Source of the DNA: Pisaster brevispinus
Lineage: Eukaryota; Echinodermata; Asteroidea; Forcipulatida; Asteriidae
Assembly (NCBI GenBank): GCA_023634235.1
Contig: JAMKCF010000001.1
Coordinates: 34,028,772 to 34,092,771 of the forward strand
Length of the DNA: 64,000 nt
Reading direction: 5' to 3'
Shown here in pieces: positions 10,417 to 23,500 of this stretch (position 1 is the stretch's first letter; the number at the start of each line of letters is the position of its first letter). Both the position numbers and the translations under genes were made by a program. The notes under the pieces were generated by a model. It saw only the letters and a program-made list of their open reading frames with translations, was not told where the DNA came from and did not search any database.

Positions 10417-12330
10417 TGTTCGAATATAATGTTTTTCTTAGATATTTTAACAATCCTGACATAACCTATCATATCATACTGCAAGCTTTTCAGTCTTGAA
10501 AGTTGAGCTGCCTGGAATGACTGATGGTGAACAATGCATGAAGTGGGTCATGATGCCATTCTAAGAACTGAGGGGAAAAAAGAAGAAGAGTTTAATCAAT
10601 TTGACTGTCATAAGACAAGTGCTTAAAAAATCTTTGAAAGCACTTCATCATTTTGACAATTTAATTCAAAATATGCAAATATTTCACTGAATGTGATAGA
10701 CTCTCTCTGATAGACTGACTAATGTGACATTATGTGTCAGCTTCTAAATTTAGTGAATCGAGTTTCCCTGGCACCCTTCCTCTTAGCTACGTTCCAATCT
10801 GCAGCGAAAGAACCAATGCAGCTGTCAAATACTCAGATACCTGGTGAATATTTTCTCTCTGTTTGTTCACTCTATATTATTTTTTGGATGTTCAAATTGG
10901 GTTTCTAGTGCAAATTCTATATAAAAACCTCTCAAACAACATTTTATACCGGTACTTAAAATGCAATTAAAAAATATTATTCAAGTACCAAACAATTTAA
11001 AATAAAGTGTAAAGAAAGAGAAAAGTTTGTGCCCTGATTTCTGAGTATTCAAAGTTGCAGTTCTATTGCTGTGGATTTGGACATACACAGGTACTGTGTG
11101 CTCGTTGTAGTCTTTGGACAGCTTAAGGGCCATCTATTCTATTTTCTCAATGAAGCACTCTAGACCACTCATCGAATCAACAAAAAAATAAAATAAAACA
11201 AAATAAATTGCAAAATGTTTACACATGTTCATCATATTCATAGTGCTTTTTTGGTCTTAGGAATGCGACTACCAAGAGCTGCAAGTGCATGATTATGCCA
11301 GCCATGCCAGCTATAGTACGAGCTTTAGTAAGTTTCGCACGATTTGTCGAATGCATGATATAATGAGCGCTTAAAGCGTTTCAGTCAGGTGTCTGATGAA
11401 AAGTTGTTTTGTTGGACTTCTGATTTTATTGTCATTGCCTGGACAGAATTGACATTTCAGTAACTTCTGGATTTGAGTTGCGGCTATGTGCAACATGAAA
11501 CAAATTGACCCAATGAATTATGAAATATTTTGAGTAGCGCTGTGTACCGGTACCCAAAAAAAAATAAACGAACATGAATCAAATATCATGAATGGTCGTT
11601 AGCCCAGAGAGAGCAGAGCAGTACTTTTTTAATTTACTACTTTGGCTACATCAAAAAATCAAATACTTGATTTAATTATATTAGCTGTCAGAGCATTTCT
11701 CAGAAAGTTTCAAGTATCTCAGTCTCAGATTCCAGAAGAGTAAGAAAGTTCAGAAAGTAGCAGAAACATCTTGCCTGACATTTGTTGCATTGTTTGGCCA
11801 TCAATTCAATTTTTTATTGGCTTAATTGACTACCCAAGATTCTCCCATCCAAACTGAATGATGACCAATCATCAACTCTATCGAGACTTTCCCCATAATG
11901 TAGACCTTATGTTTACAATCATTTCTAAACTAAACAGTCTTTCTAAACTTACACACTTTTCAATCGTATTCACTTGACAAAGACCCGTTTTTCCAGCTAA
12001 CGACACGGACGCATAAGTTCCTGCCCCAAAATAGCATAAGAACAACTCTTCGGCCACAATCTCGCCAATCAGAATGTGGTAATATCCTTACCTTTTCTTT
12101 TTCAAAGATCCTTTGAAGGTTTGTGCCCTGATAATGAGGCAAAGTGTCGTAAATTTGTCTGGGATCTCGGCAAACTTTCATTCATTTTCCCCGACATGAA
12201 ATCGACCATATTACCCAGGGTGCATTACGAAGAGCACCCAGAATGCAACAGCAAGCTCTACGTCATAGCTTATTTTGCATATTATAAAGTTTTTCGCACT
12301 GACGTCGAGGGCGCTATGCTTATTTAGTGG
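10417..12330 (-). other. BRD10: BRD10-like 5' UTR exons and first intron
   Basis: The acceptor ends TTTTTTCCCCTCAG at 10568, giving a UTR part 10417-10567 in the start-codon exon. A good donor (AAAAG|GTAAGG) ends a putative non-coding exon at 12092. The 1.5-kb intron between them is AT-rich with no recognisable gene. The transcription start is unknown; the exon extent above 12092 is inferred. Confidence 0.5.
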
Positions 12331-12340
12331 ACAGGGCCGG
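12200..12340 (-). promoter_or_regulatory. Candidate BRD10-like promoter with two ZNF143/Staf-like sites and CRE-like sites
   Basis: Two close matches to the CCCAGNRTGCA core of the ZNF143/Staf site occur 24 bp apart (ACCCAGGGTGCA at 12213, ACCCAGAATGCA at 12237), followed by CRE-like TACGTCATA at 12259 and TGACGTCG at 12300. This cluster sits just upstream of the putative 5' UTR exon and no TATA box is evident. ZNF143 sites are typical of housekeeping, often bidirectional, promoters; no plus-strand gene was recognised beyond it. Confidence 0.45.
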
Positions 12341-14380
12341 TGTGCGAGTGTCGCTTTGCAGGCCAAGCAAAATAAAAGCAGATGGGACGTCCATGGGGTT
12401 TTGTTACCCGCTGAAGTCTTACTTAAAATTAAATGAATAATGAGAATTCACATCCTTCGAAAATAAATACCAAGGACAACTTCTAAAGGCACACTGCTAC
12501 CAAATTTTCCAAAGCTAAGCAAACTTGACTTCACACACGACGGGTAGACCTAATGTTGCCCGTAGATTTTCTGAAGGACTCTGGACAGAGTTTTGGCCCA
12601 TTTCATCCAACTTCATCGTCAAATAATCGTGGTTGTGCGTGCCAATATAAAAAAACACACATTTATTTTGTAGGCGACGCGGTATTTACATGCTTACAGT
12701 TTTGTGCGTCCTTTTGAATCCCTAAATGGCCACGTTTAACGTTGATGGTATAAAGGATCAAATTTAGTGCTCACACATCGGCGTACAGTGAATGCGTAAT
12801 TATGTTATAAATATCTTTTACTTCTTTTAATATCCCAGATTCAATTAACACGTTTATAGAACCGACTTTATCGTCACTATCAGCCAATTGCCAAATCGAC
12901 CGAGAGGCCTGATTAAGTTCATTGCAAAATCCCTGGAAAAAATGTTTCTCAAGTCTCCCACCCCCTTGTTTTTAGCTGTTGATGTTTTCCATATACTAAA
13001 CCGTCAGGCCCGAATTTGGTTAAATTATCAAAGGTTTTGGGTATGGTCTAAACAGAAAACTGGTAGAGGGGAACAAATTTACTCCTCCAAAAGATATTGC
13101 ACTTTCCTTTTTTCCCCTTAATGACGGTTGAGTTTTACAAATGTACATGTCAATAACAAAGGGGAAAAAAAGTAAAAAATTCAAACTTTTACAAGAAAAT
13201 GAAAAAAAAAAAAGAGGTTAAAATTACACTATCTTTTAATTCATAATTCAATTTTCAAAACAAAATATCATATTATTACTTTTGGGAAAAAACTGAAGCC
13301 GAAGACCAAAAAATTGAGAATAACAAATTACCTTCAATTAAGACAACACTTAATTTCCATATGAATTTTGCATAGATAGATAAAATTAATAAGATAGACA
13401 CTTACGTCAAATTTTTACAACAGCCGTTTGTATTTTCTTCAAAAAAGAAATAAAATATAGTAAAATAATGATAACAAAACTAATAATAAAAAACATCATA
13501 AAATAACAAGTTATATTCTTTGATTAAGTCATCACCAAGACTACTTTGTGACCCATTAATGTATTTTATAAAATATCAATTAAAAATGACAACATCTTTT
13601 AAAACAACAAGACATCCAAAATGCTTTACGTTTCCAAAGATGAACAGACTACAACTTTCCAAAACCACCTCCACCTCCCTGCAGTTTTCAACACATTTTT
13701 CTGGGAAGTCGTTCCTTCATATTCCTAATGATGAAGTCTAAGTTCAAGTTTGAAACAACATGTATACATCCTCTCTCCTGCTTAATACACACCACTGTTC
13801 TGCTCTAAAAGTGTAGACAGTTTTGAATGGTCTTGAATTAAATGTTGACTTTAAACAATATAATTTCATAATCAATCACTATTTCTCATATCAATTGAAC
13901 CCTCAAACTCTAAAAATACTACCAAACAGTTTTGAATGGTCTTGAATTAAATGTTGACTTTAAACAATATAATTTCATAATCAATCACTATTTCTCATAT
14001 CAATTGAACCCTCAAACTCTAAAAATACTACCAAGCTAATTGGGATACAGGATATATATCAGAAATCTTTAAAAATATCTCCTTCAAAAATATGTTGCTT
14101 TGATCTGTTTGCTTTGATTCTGTTCGTTGGGATCTTTTACCCAAACCCATCAATTGAGAACCTCGCTATTCACCATGATACTGTTATAAATGGAAGACTC
14201 TGGCTGTGGCTCTCACAGAAGCCACAACTTGAATACTGTTGTTTCACCCGGAAGCCATAGCCATGAGACATTTCACACGGATCATCACAAAGATAAATAG
14301 ATTTTGAAAAATCCCCGCAACCAATAAAACATCTGGAAATATTTTTTGTACACGTCTCTTAAAGTTACAACCGTGAAACT
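12340..14380. other. Intergenic tract between BRD10-like and peptidase genes
   Basis: Two kilobases with no supportable gene. It is AT-rich, with poly-A and poly-T runs from 13140 to 13500, and holds the 109-bp tandem duplication at 13817-14034. The right part (from about 13.8 kb) is probably 3' UTR of the peptidase gene, whose stop codon is at 14381; no clear polyadenylation signal was picked out. Confidence 0.5.
13817..14034. repeat. Exact 109-bp tandem duplication
   Basis: ACAGTTTTGAATGGTCTTGA starts at 13817 and again at 13926, and the two 109-bp units appear identical by eye to ...AATACTACCAA. Identity implies a recent event, or an assembly artefact. It lies downstream of the peptidase stop codon, perhaps in its 3' UTR. 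Confidence 0.9.
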
Positions 14381-14567
14381 TTAAGCCACCTCTGTGAGTA
14401 CACTTGCAGCTGATTGGATGGTGAAGATAGCGATAGATAACTGCTTCTTGACAATACTCCATTTCTCAGGGTCAGGATTATTATCGATATCAAACATGGC
14501 GTCTACTATTCCTGGGAATTTGTCGCTGGCATAGCTATCCCTGCTGCTTGGTGCAAACACAATGTGC
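14381..14567 (-). CDS. NAALADL1: Peptidase exon 18: C-terminal helical end
   Basis: Translation [20 protein letters not shown], then DAMFDIDNN and ends SVLTEVA, stop TAA at 14381. It matches the end of the transferrin-receptor-like dimerisation domain, including APSS and FPGI. The Tyr equivalent to human FOLH1 Tyr700 is kept but the Lys before it is Ser, again unlike a glutamate carboxypeptidase. Confidence 0.9.
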
Positions 14568-17500
14568 CTGGGTAGAACGACAAGGTACAAAAAAAAAAAA
14601 GTCAATTTCAATTTATAGTTGATTTAATGCTAGTTTTATAGCATATTTCATCATGGCTGATGAGCTTTGAATAATAATAACAATAATATAATGGTGGCTT
14701 CTTAAATAGCGCTCAAATCCGCCACTCAGTGACGCTCATGGTGCTCAGTGTTTTCCCACCAGAAAAATTTCAATCTTACTGTTATTGCTAATTCAAAAAA
14801 GTTATGACTTGAAAATAATTCTACTGGTCATTTACTCTGAATATAGTAAGAGACAACTTACCTTACAAAAGGACGATCTGGAAGCCCTTGAGGGTCAACA
14901 AACGCTCTCTCAAACATGTGCATTTGGTCGTTCAACATCCGCACCTGCAGAACACTAAATGAAAGCAAGAACAAGTACAAAACTTCAGTCACATAGTCAA
15001 GTCTCTAAACTCTGCTTATGAAAAATCCAAAGACTTAACTCTATGGTTCTGCCTTTCTTAATGAATGCAGGACATTAGAGACAAAACACCTCTGCTTGGT
15101 ATGGAGTCTATGATTGGCAAAAACATACGCTCCTCTGAACAGTTTCCAAACATATTTAAATAATTTTACTTTTTCAAACATATTAAAAGATAATAACCTC
15201 ACAATTGAGCTATAAGAACATATACTCTTCCAACAAAAACTGCAATTTGTCTTAACAAATATTTAACACCAATGAATAAATAAGGTCTTTATATAAATTC
15301 CTAAACATAGGGAATAAATTGCAATTATATTTTTATCTTGATACTGTTGGAGCAATCAACAAATCATGAGTGTTATTTGTGTTTTACATTTAATAATAAT
15401 AATAATAATAATAGTAATAATAACTAGTTCTTAAATAGCGCATTTAACAATAATGTATCAATGCGCTTTAGATTAGTGCCCTGGTCATTGGGCCAATAAC
15501 ATTCCTGTAAACTTTCTCAGCTCCCTCAGGACTATACTGCCGGGGCTGCCGCTGCGCTAAGAAGGCTTGGGATTCGAACCCACACCCTGATGAATTAACC
15601 CCCAGGGCCCAATTTCATACAGCTGCTTAAACAGAAAATACTGCTTAAAAATCACCGCTTACCAACAATGAGCAGGATACCAGTCACAACTTGTACATGT
15701 GACACAGTATCTTGGCTGGTAACCTTATTCTGGTTAGCATGATTTTGATGTGCTCAGTTTGTTTTTGTGCTTAAGCAGCTCTATGAAATTGGTCCCAGAA
15801 TTTTGGTTCGATGACTCCGCTCACACCCTACTTAACCATGAGTGCAAGTATTCCAGATAAAACCTTGATGCACAATGAGATATGACTTTAGTGCAATGAA
15901 CCAATTATGGCCCAATTTCATAAAGCTGCTTAAGCACAAAAAGTAGCTAAGCACACCAAAATTATGCTTACCACAATAAGGTTACCAGCCAAACTACCAT
16001 GTCACACATGTAAAATGTGTGATTGGTACCCTGCTCATTTCTGCTTTGCAGACAATTGTTAATATTTTCTGCTTAAGCAGCTCTATGAAATTGGACCCTA
16101 TGTGGAATGCAACCTTGAGAGATATGTAACCGTGATGAACGATTGGGGTTTTGAACAAAGAAAATTTGACTGGAGCGGGTCTTGAACCAACGACCTCTGG
16201 ATTAACGTACCGGCGCTTTACCAACTGAGCTATCCAGTCCTATGTTGGCGGTCTCCCTATATGTCAATATCTTTGTTCGGGGGGTGCCAGTCAGAAGCCA
16301 TTCAACCGTTAGCTGCCGTGTAGCCAGGGATCACACCCAAGTTTACGATACAACCTGGGAAGCGGCAGCCACGATTGGGGTTTGACCTTTTTGTACCACT
16401 ACAATAATATAAATAAATACAAGATACATACTTGGTCTTATCTGCTTCTTCAACTCTCAGTACAAATGTATTGGCAGCCTCAGTCAACTTGTTCACGGCA
16501 GTCTGCATGTCATCTGAAAAAAACCAAAACCCTCAGTCATAAGAATTTACTATTGAATGAAAGAATTTGGTGGCAGCATGGTAAATTTCCATTGTTCGTG
16601 TAGTTCTTTCGGCCGGATACAAATTGGCGGCTGTGGTAATTACAGCTGCAACTGTTGCTAAGGGTGTTGCTCAAGATGTCCTACACTTTAACGCATGATG
16701 ATGTGGAAATCTAGCCGTAGCTGCAGCTGCCAATTCCGATGCGGTCATAGCATGCACATATTTCCAAGAACACCTGGTAAGTCTGCTGCCACCAAGTGTC
16801 CGCAACGGTCTCCCTTTGAAACACTTGGGCCTACACTGATTGAAACATCAGACATAAAAACTTTGCTGTAGTGAACTAAGATGTTAAAACCACATAAAAC
16901 TTTCTTGTTTTTTTCAGTTGCATATAGCAGAAAAAGAGTCTATCGGTTGACCATGTGTTAAAGGGGATGTGTAGTCATGATCGAAGCAGGCTGTGGCTGG
17001 TCATGGAATTATGAACTCCCACCCAGTTCCTGCACAAGTGCGCCCTCACTCCGTATCATATCTACGGAGTGCGTGTGTGCAGGCTTCAACTGGGTGAGAG
17101 TTCATAATTCCACGTACAGCCACAGGCCTGCTTTGATCATGATGACAGTCCCCTCCTTTGAGGAGTTTCTCGATCTGAAATACTCACCGAATGAGATTCC
17201 TTCTTGGGTGAGTCTCTGGCCATAGCTTCCTTCTCTGAGATTCTCATAATATTCCTTGACATACTCAGCATACACCGCTACATCCATAGGAAGTAGGATA
17301 GACTCTGCTAAGTTACGTGCAATCTCTGCAACGAGCTGAGTCATTGCACGATGATACTTAAACCCAGGATCGTAGTATCTGTCCACCAACTTGAAGGTCT
17401 CGTAGACGGAGTGGTACATGGGGTAGCCAGAGATTGGGATACCATTCTTCAGACAACAAAAATGTTTGATTAGGTAAGTTGCACAAAGTTGAGAAACTAG

Positions 17501-20500
17501 ACAAGTGAAACGTCAACTAAACAAAAGTAGTAGCCCCAGGGACTTCCTACCTCCCACCCAGGTAGTACTTAATAAGCAGGTAGTTCTTTTCAAAACTAAG
17601 AAGTCTCCTGAATTCCAAAATCTACTCCGTGGCAGTAGAATAAATAGCAAGACAAGTTCTCAAAGAACAAATCCACACAGCTAAGAAGATATACTGTATA
17701 CACATGGTGGTACCGCTAACTGAATATATGTCAACACAAAAAGAGATAATTAAAAAGTCATTCCACTTATATAGAGAATTACTAGTTCAATCAAACTGTT
17801 GCCCACATGTATTGTATTATTTGTGTTTTTGCCCATACACCGATGTATTTAGCACTGTACTTTAACACAGTACTTTCCTTAGTCCTGTGCAAACATATCA
17901 ATTGGTTGCACCAAGAATTTGGAACATTCTCCCAAGAGATCTCCAAATATCTCCATCCACAGCGTTTCAAGTCCAATCTAAAGAATTTTCTGTTCAACAA
18001 ATTATCAGAACCTGTGACACGTTTCTGTTGAATGCATTGATTTGTCCTCAATTTTCTTTTTCTTTTGTGCTCCTTGGGTATCCTTGGACAGCAGTCCATG
18101 CCCAGTATGAAGGTTGAATTATTGATACTATACTGAGTTCCTACCTGATCGTATGTGTAGGTCAAGTCAACTGCTGAGACTCCAAGAATCTGAAGGAACG
18201 GTGCATAGTCACTGCCTGACCCTAGAGTTCCAATACTAGGTAAGAGGGGGGGAGGGGGTAAAAACAAATAAATCTTGTCAGTCTTTGTGAAGTTTGTATG
18301 TAAATCAATACCTTCTGATGAACTTGTCAAAACTTGACTCAATATTGAATCCTCCGACTACACTTTAAAGAAGCCTTGATCTACTAATTAACTCTCCAAT
18401 CAATATAACCATGGAATAGCATAAGACAACCATTAGCCGGCAGAGTGCTAAATCCTCAATCTGAATGACTCTATAGAGTGACTTACTGTGGATGTCCGTC
18501 AACTGTATTACCCACTAAGTCTCTCTCCTTCCATGTGTCATACACTGTCTGACGCCTGCCTTCTGGGTTAGGATCAGGAATCTAAAAACAAAAATGTCAT
18601 CAACATTTGAAAATAGATGAATCTATATTATAAAATAGAAGTGTCACGGCCATGTTGGGGCTGCGCAGAGCTTATATGTTTTAGGGGGGAACAGGGGGTG
18701 CAACATTTTTCGTAGGGGGGCACTTCTGGCCAATTAAACTAAAGTTTCTGTTTTTATTTCTCAACACAACTCCCTTTCAGCGCTCTTGTTATGCCATTTT
18801 GAAGATTTTAGAAGATAATCAGATGCGAGTGTAAAACAAATGGACTGTCTGCAGGTAAATGATTTTTCTATAAAATCAGTCGGTGGTTTTTATATACCTT
18901 CATAGCAGCCTTGTAGATGGTGCTGTACAAGTTGGGTGTTCCGGCAATCTCAACCACATATGTACCTAGGAAATCATACAGACACAGTTAATAAATGTAA
19001 ATTTTGCATCGGAAATAACGAATATTGAATGTGTTTTACCCACACACAGATATGTGTTAAGTAACTCGGCACTTAGGTTGGATTTGAACCGCAGTCCGCA
19101 GAGGTGAAATGCAGGCAAGAAAACAACAAGCCAACCTGACCCAGGATTTCCAGCTCTTTGACCTCCTGCAGCAGTAACGGGAAATCTGTTTTGTTTGACT
19201 AACTTTTGACACAACTGAAGAATTGTTAACGTACCTGACACAGCAATATCTAAGTTCAGATACGAGATGGCCCTCGCTCCTAGCTTCTGAGCGTATTCCT
19301 GTGACAGAAATCAGATCAGTCAGAAACATTGATACTTCATAGAGAAACATTTTTTCCTGCCCTTAGTCTGCTAGTCATCACCTTGATTGAATTTGTCATG
19401 TCTCTTAATAGACTGACGCATTGACGTCATCAGGCCTTTAGTCACGCCACCATCTTTGAGGTAAAACGATGACGCAATAATGGAAAAAGCAGATCTATGT
19501 ACGTGTGGCGTGCAGGACGGGCCAATGAGCAACCTTCTTTTGACCTCTAGGCGAGGGCGCCCTACTCAAATGACGTCATGTTTTATAAGGTCTATATTCA
19601 AGTGCCCCTAACCAAAGAAATAACTACCTTGCATTCACGAGAATGGCGTTATGTCAAATCACTGCCAATGTGAACCTGCTTACTTTTAACACATTTCTGG
19701 TAAGCATAAAATACTTATTCCGATGTAATCATCAAACTCAAATATTTGATTTTTGTAAAACTACCTTTGCAAAAAATTGACTTGATAATAATCTTGACAG
19801 AAAACATCAGGAAAAGATAAAGAGGAATGTTTTTACCTCGACCCATTCATTTGATCCGATAAGTCCAAACTCCTCGGCTCCCCAACTGCCAAACATGATG
19901 GTACGTCTTGGTCTCCAACCTAAAACCAAACCAAGTCTACCTCATTGAGTCAAAATGATATCAACTAACAAACTGTCAAAATATACCAGATAAATATGAA
20001 CAGAATCTTCCGATACCAACACCCCTAAATAAAAATTCTTTACAAAGCCCATATAGGGGTTCTGCCTTGTGAATGGTTTAGAGCCGTCACATGATGGCTT
20101 ACTTTAACTAGAAAGTCGCGCAAATGCAATGAGCCTCACCCATAGCAACCAATACACTATACCTGTAGCAACCAATGCACTTTGCCTGTGTAACCAATGT
20201 ACTATACCCATAGCAACCAATGCACTATACCTGTGGCAACCAATGTACTAAAGCTAACTTTTATCATTGGCGGTTGCAAACAAATACTAAACATTATTTG
20301 AACTGACCATCCTCGATGAGAATGTTTGGGTCAAGAGACTTCATAGCATCTGTTTTAGAGCTAAGCATGAACTGAACTTTACTAAGCATGATTTGAACTG
20401 ACCATCCTTTATGAGAGAGCCAAAGACACGGCTGATTTCCATCAGACAGGCCGTACCGCTGGACGGATCGATGGCTCCGTACCCCCAGGCATCACGATGG

Positions 20501-23500
20501 TTACCGATGATCACATAACGATCTAAAATGAGAATTACAGTCATTACTCTTTACTAAGTTTGGATGAGAACAGTTTTCCAGTCAGTGTTGGCTCGATTTC
20601 ACAAAGATGAGTTGCCAATATTGCCATAGTGATTTGTATTGTGACATCAGACTTTGCTTTGCGATTGAGATTGATACACAGTGAAGATCAATGTTTGAGC
20701 TTTGTGAAATCGGCCCCAGACCGCCTATCTTCCTCTCCCCACCCCATCCCCTCATTCCTATTCCTCATTCCTCCTTCTTACCAGCCCAGGATTTGTCCCT
20801 AACTTTTTCAGTAACTAGCCAGCAGGACCAGGGCCCAATGTCATGGCTCTGGTACTGTAAGCAAAGAATCGGGGCTTATGGAAGTAGGGAATACCGCGCT
20901 TACTAGGCATTCTTTGCTTTCACAGCTAGCTCAGAAATTGGGCGCTTGCACAGATAAGTTACACTTTTATCATATTCACCACCTGTAAGTTGTTTTCTTG
21001 TCATTATCCCCCCCTAAAAAAAAAATTCAAAATGTTGCGTCAGTGCAAAAACGTATCTCGATTTTGTAAAATGTTGTATCTCTCAAGAAAATGCTCCATG
21101 CAAAAACTTTCTATCTCTGCACCTATTTGCTTTGTGTGTACATCTGGGCTATTTTAAACAAGTGATTTGCCTGTGTATTTCTTTTTCACAGAACCCAATA
21201 AAGTACTGAGTATACAGTACCAAATACACACGGTTGTAAAGGTACAAACAAATTATATTCTTTATCCCCAATGCAAAATTAACATCTATTAAAGATACAA
21301 TGTTTTGACAATTTCAAACTCACCCATAATGTCAGAGCTAGTAAAGAAGATACAAGGTTTCAGCACTGACACGATGAATAACAGAAACAGAACAAAAGGA
21401 TCAGAAAAAATGGAGAGTAACAGCAATGCTTACCTGGCTCTACACTGCCTCTGATAGTCCCAATGGTATTGTATCCATCAGCCATTCTATTCTCAGTGTA
21501 TATCTTCATGGCTACTTTCCTACAAATAAATTCAAATATTATTTGAAACCATCTTAAAGAGAAGGTAAATGTTTGAAAATTACTCAAAAAATTAATGGCA
21601 ATAAAAACTTACTTGCTTAGAAGTACAGCAGTTTTCTAGTATAAAGCATTTTTAGAATCATTTTACTTCAAAGTGATGTGGTTATGGAAAAATATATCAG
21701 TTTTTATCCCCCCAAATTTGAATCTGAGAAATGTTTCTGTCAGAAACATTTTGTTTTGTTTCAGAAACTTGGTAATATGTTAACATGGAAAACATTGGGA
21801 AATTCAACTCGGGTCATGGACTTTACTTTGACCTCTTTTGGTTGAGTGGAAGTAGGTTATATCTTGCAGCCGTTTTCGGCTGCTATGAGCATTTTGGTAC
21901 AAGCCCTTTCTGGCTGCTATGGTGGTTTTAATAACTGCTGGCTGTAAAACAACCAGGGATGATAATATCTTTGAACAAAATAAATCTTACAAATTTGTGA
22001 GGCTTTTTTTCTCCATTCAGTGTCTCAAATGAAAGTTTCTAATAACTAAAGGAAAACAGGTGGCAATATTTCAATCAATTACAGGCTGCTTCAATAGATG
22101 GACAAGAGATGTTGACTTACTTGTTTTGGTTAGCAGTATTGAATCCTGGTCCATACCTAAACACCACGTCAGTTAAATTTCCGGCCCATTCGTCAGTTGT
22201 CTCATCACCGCCCATAATACTGTTGGACAAAAATCAAAAGGAAACTAGACATTAAGCATTTGTCCCAACGCTGTTCTGGATCCTTAGTTTGGTTTTATAG
22301 AACTGTGATTACGCCACCAAGAAGAAGCTTCCACAATCTGCAAGCCCAGAATTCTGTGGTTAAGTAGTAACTATGTTCCTAGTCACATCATTTACCTAAG
22401 GAAGTGTGCGGCATCATTGTATCCTATGGGATGGACTGGAATGTTGGGTAGACCTGTCGCATTACTGATTGGGATACGGTAGGCAGAATCTGTTAACAAA
22501 AATAAACCTCAATTAGTTTTAGGCCATAGGTGCTCCCAAGGAAATGTCATTCAACTGGCAAGTTGTGTTCCAGTCCTAGGGAGGTACATACCACTGGGAA
22601 TAAGGTTGGGTTTGAATCTTACCAATAGCAGGATAGCCGGGGGTCAGAGGGTCACCACTACCAATCATAAGAGAACCTTGTTGTGTTCCAGTCCCAGGGA
22701 GGTACATACCACTAAGAATGAGGTTGGGTTTGAATCTTACCAATAGCAGGATAGCCGAGGGTCAGAGGGTCACCACTACCAATCATAAGAGAACCTCGTT
22801 GTGTTTTAGTGCCAGGGAGGTACATACCACTGGGAATGAAGTTGGGTTTGAATCTTACCAATTGCAGGATAGCCGAGGGTCAGAGGGTCACCACTACCAA
22901 TCATAAGAGAACCTCGTTGTGTTCCAGTCCCAGGGAGGTAGATACCCTCTGGATAGACTGCTGCTCCTGGCACAGCGTAGTCTGATGGATCACTGTATAG
23001 AATCATCCCAATGCAACCAGCACTCTCTGCATTGGCAGCCTAATGGCAGAAAAATACCCTTCTTTTAGGCAATGTTGTTGACTCGAGTCGGTGACTTGGA
23101 CTTGAGTCAGACCTCAAATATTGTTTGAAATAAATGTGGCAAAATCGAGTCTTCGGCAGCAATGAGCTGCCTTCGATCCTGATGTTTTTCGAGTGCTCTT
23201 GTCAGAGGTCAAACGTTATATCTGCACGGATAACAGGTTTTTGATTGTATTTAAGTCACAACATCATTGGAGTGGGCTTATTTTTGGACATTATGTGGCT
23301 TTAATTGTGAATTGACTTAACTTGTGAAAATTTGAATTTTGACTTGATTTGAGTTGAGAAAAAATGACTCGGTTACGACACTACTTTAAGGACAAGATAG
23401 CTTAGTTAATGAAGAGAAAAAACAGGCGCCCGATGCTTCTTTTTTGAAATCAGATTTAAGTAGGAAGAGTATCCTGCCTGATAATGACTCTCAGCCTCAT

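Noticed and set aside
11960..12181. Minus-strand frame MKVCRDPRQIYDT... as an N-terminal coding exon of the BRD10-like gene
   Set aside because: The next exon has an in-frame TAA before its ATG, so this exon cannot extend the protein; kept as 5' UTR.
12888..13121. 77-codon plus-strand frame near the BRD10-like promoter (possible divergent gene)
   Set aside because: No domain, no splice sites supporting it, AT-rich intergenic sequence.
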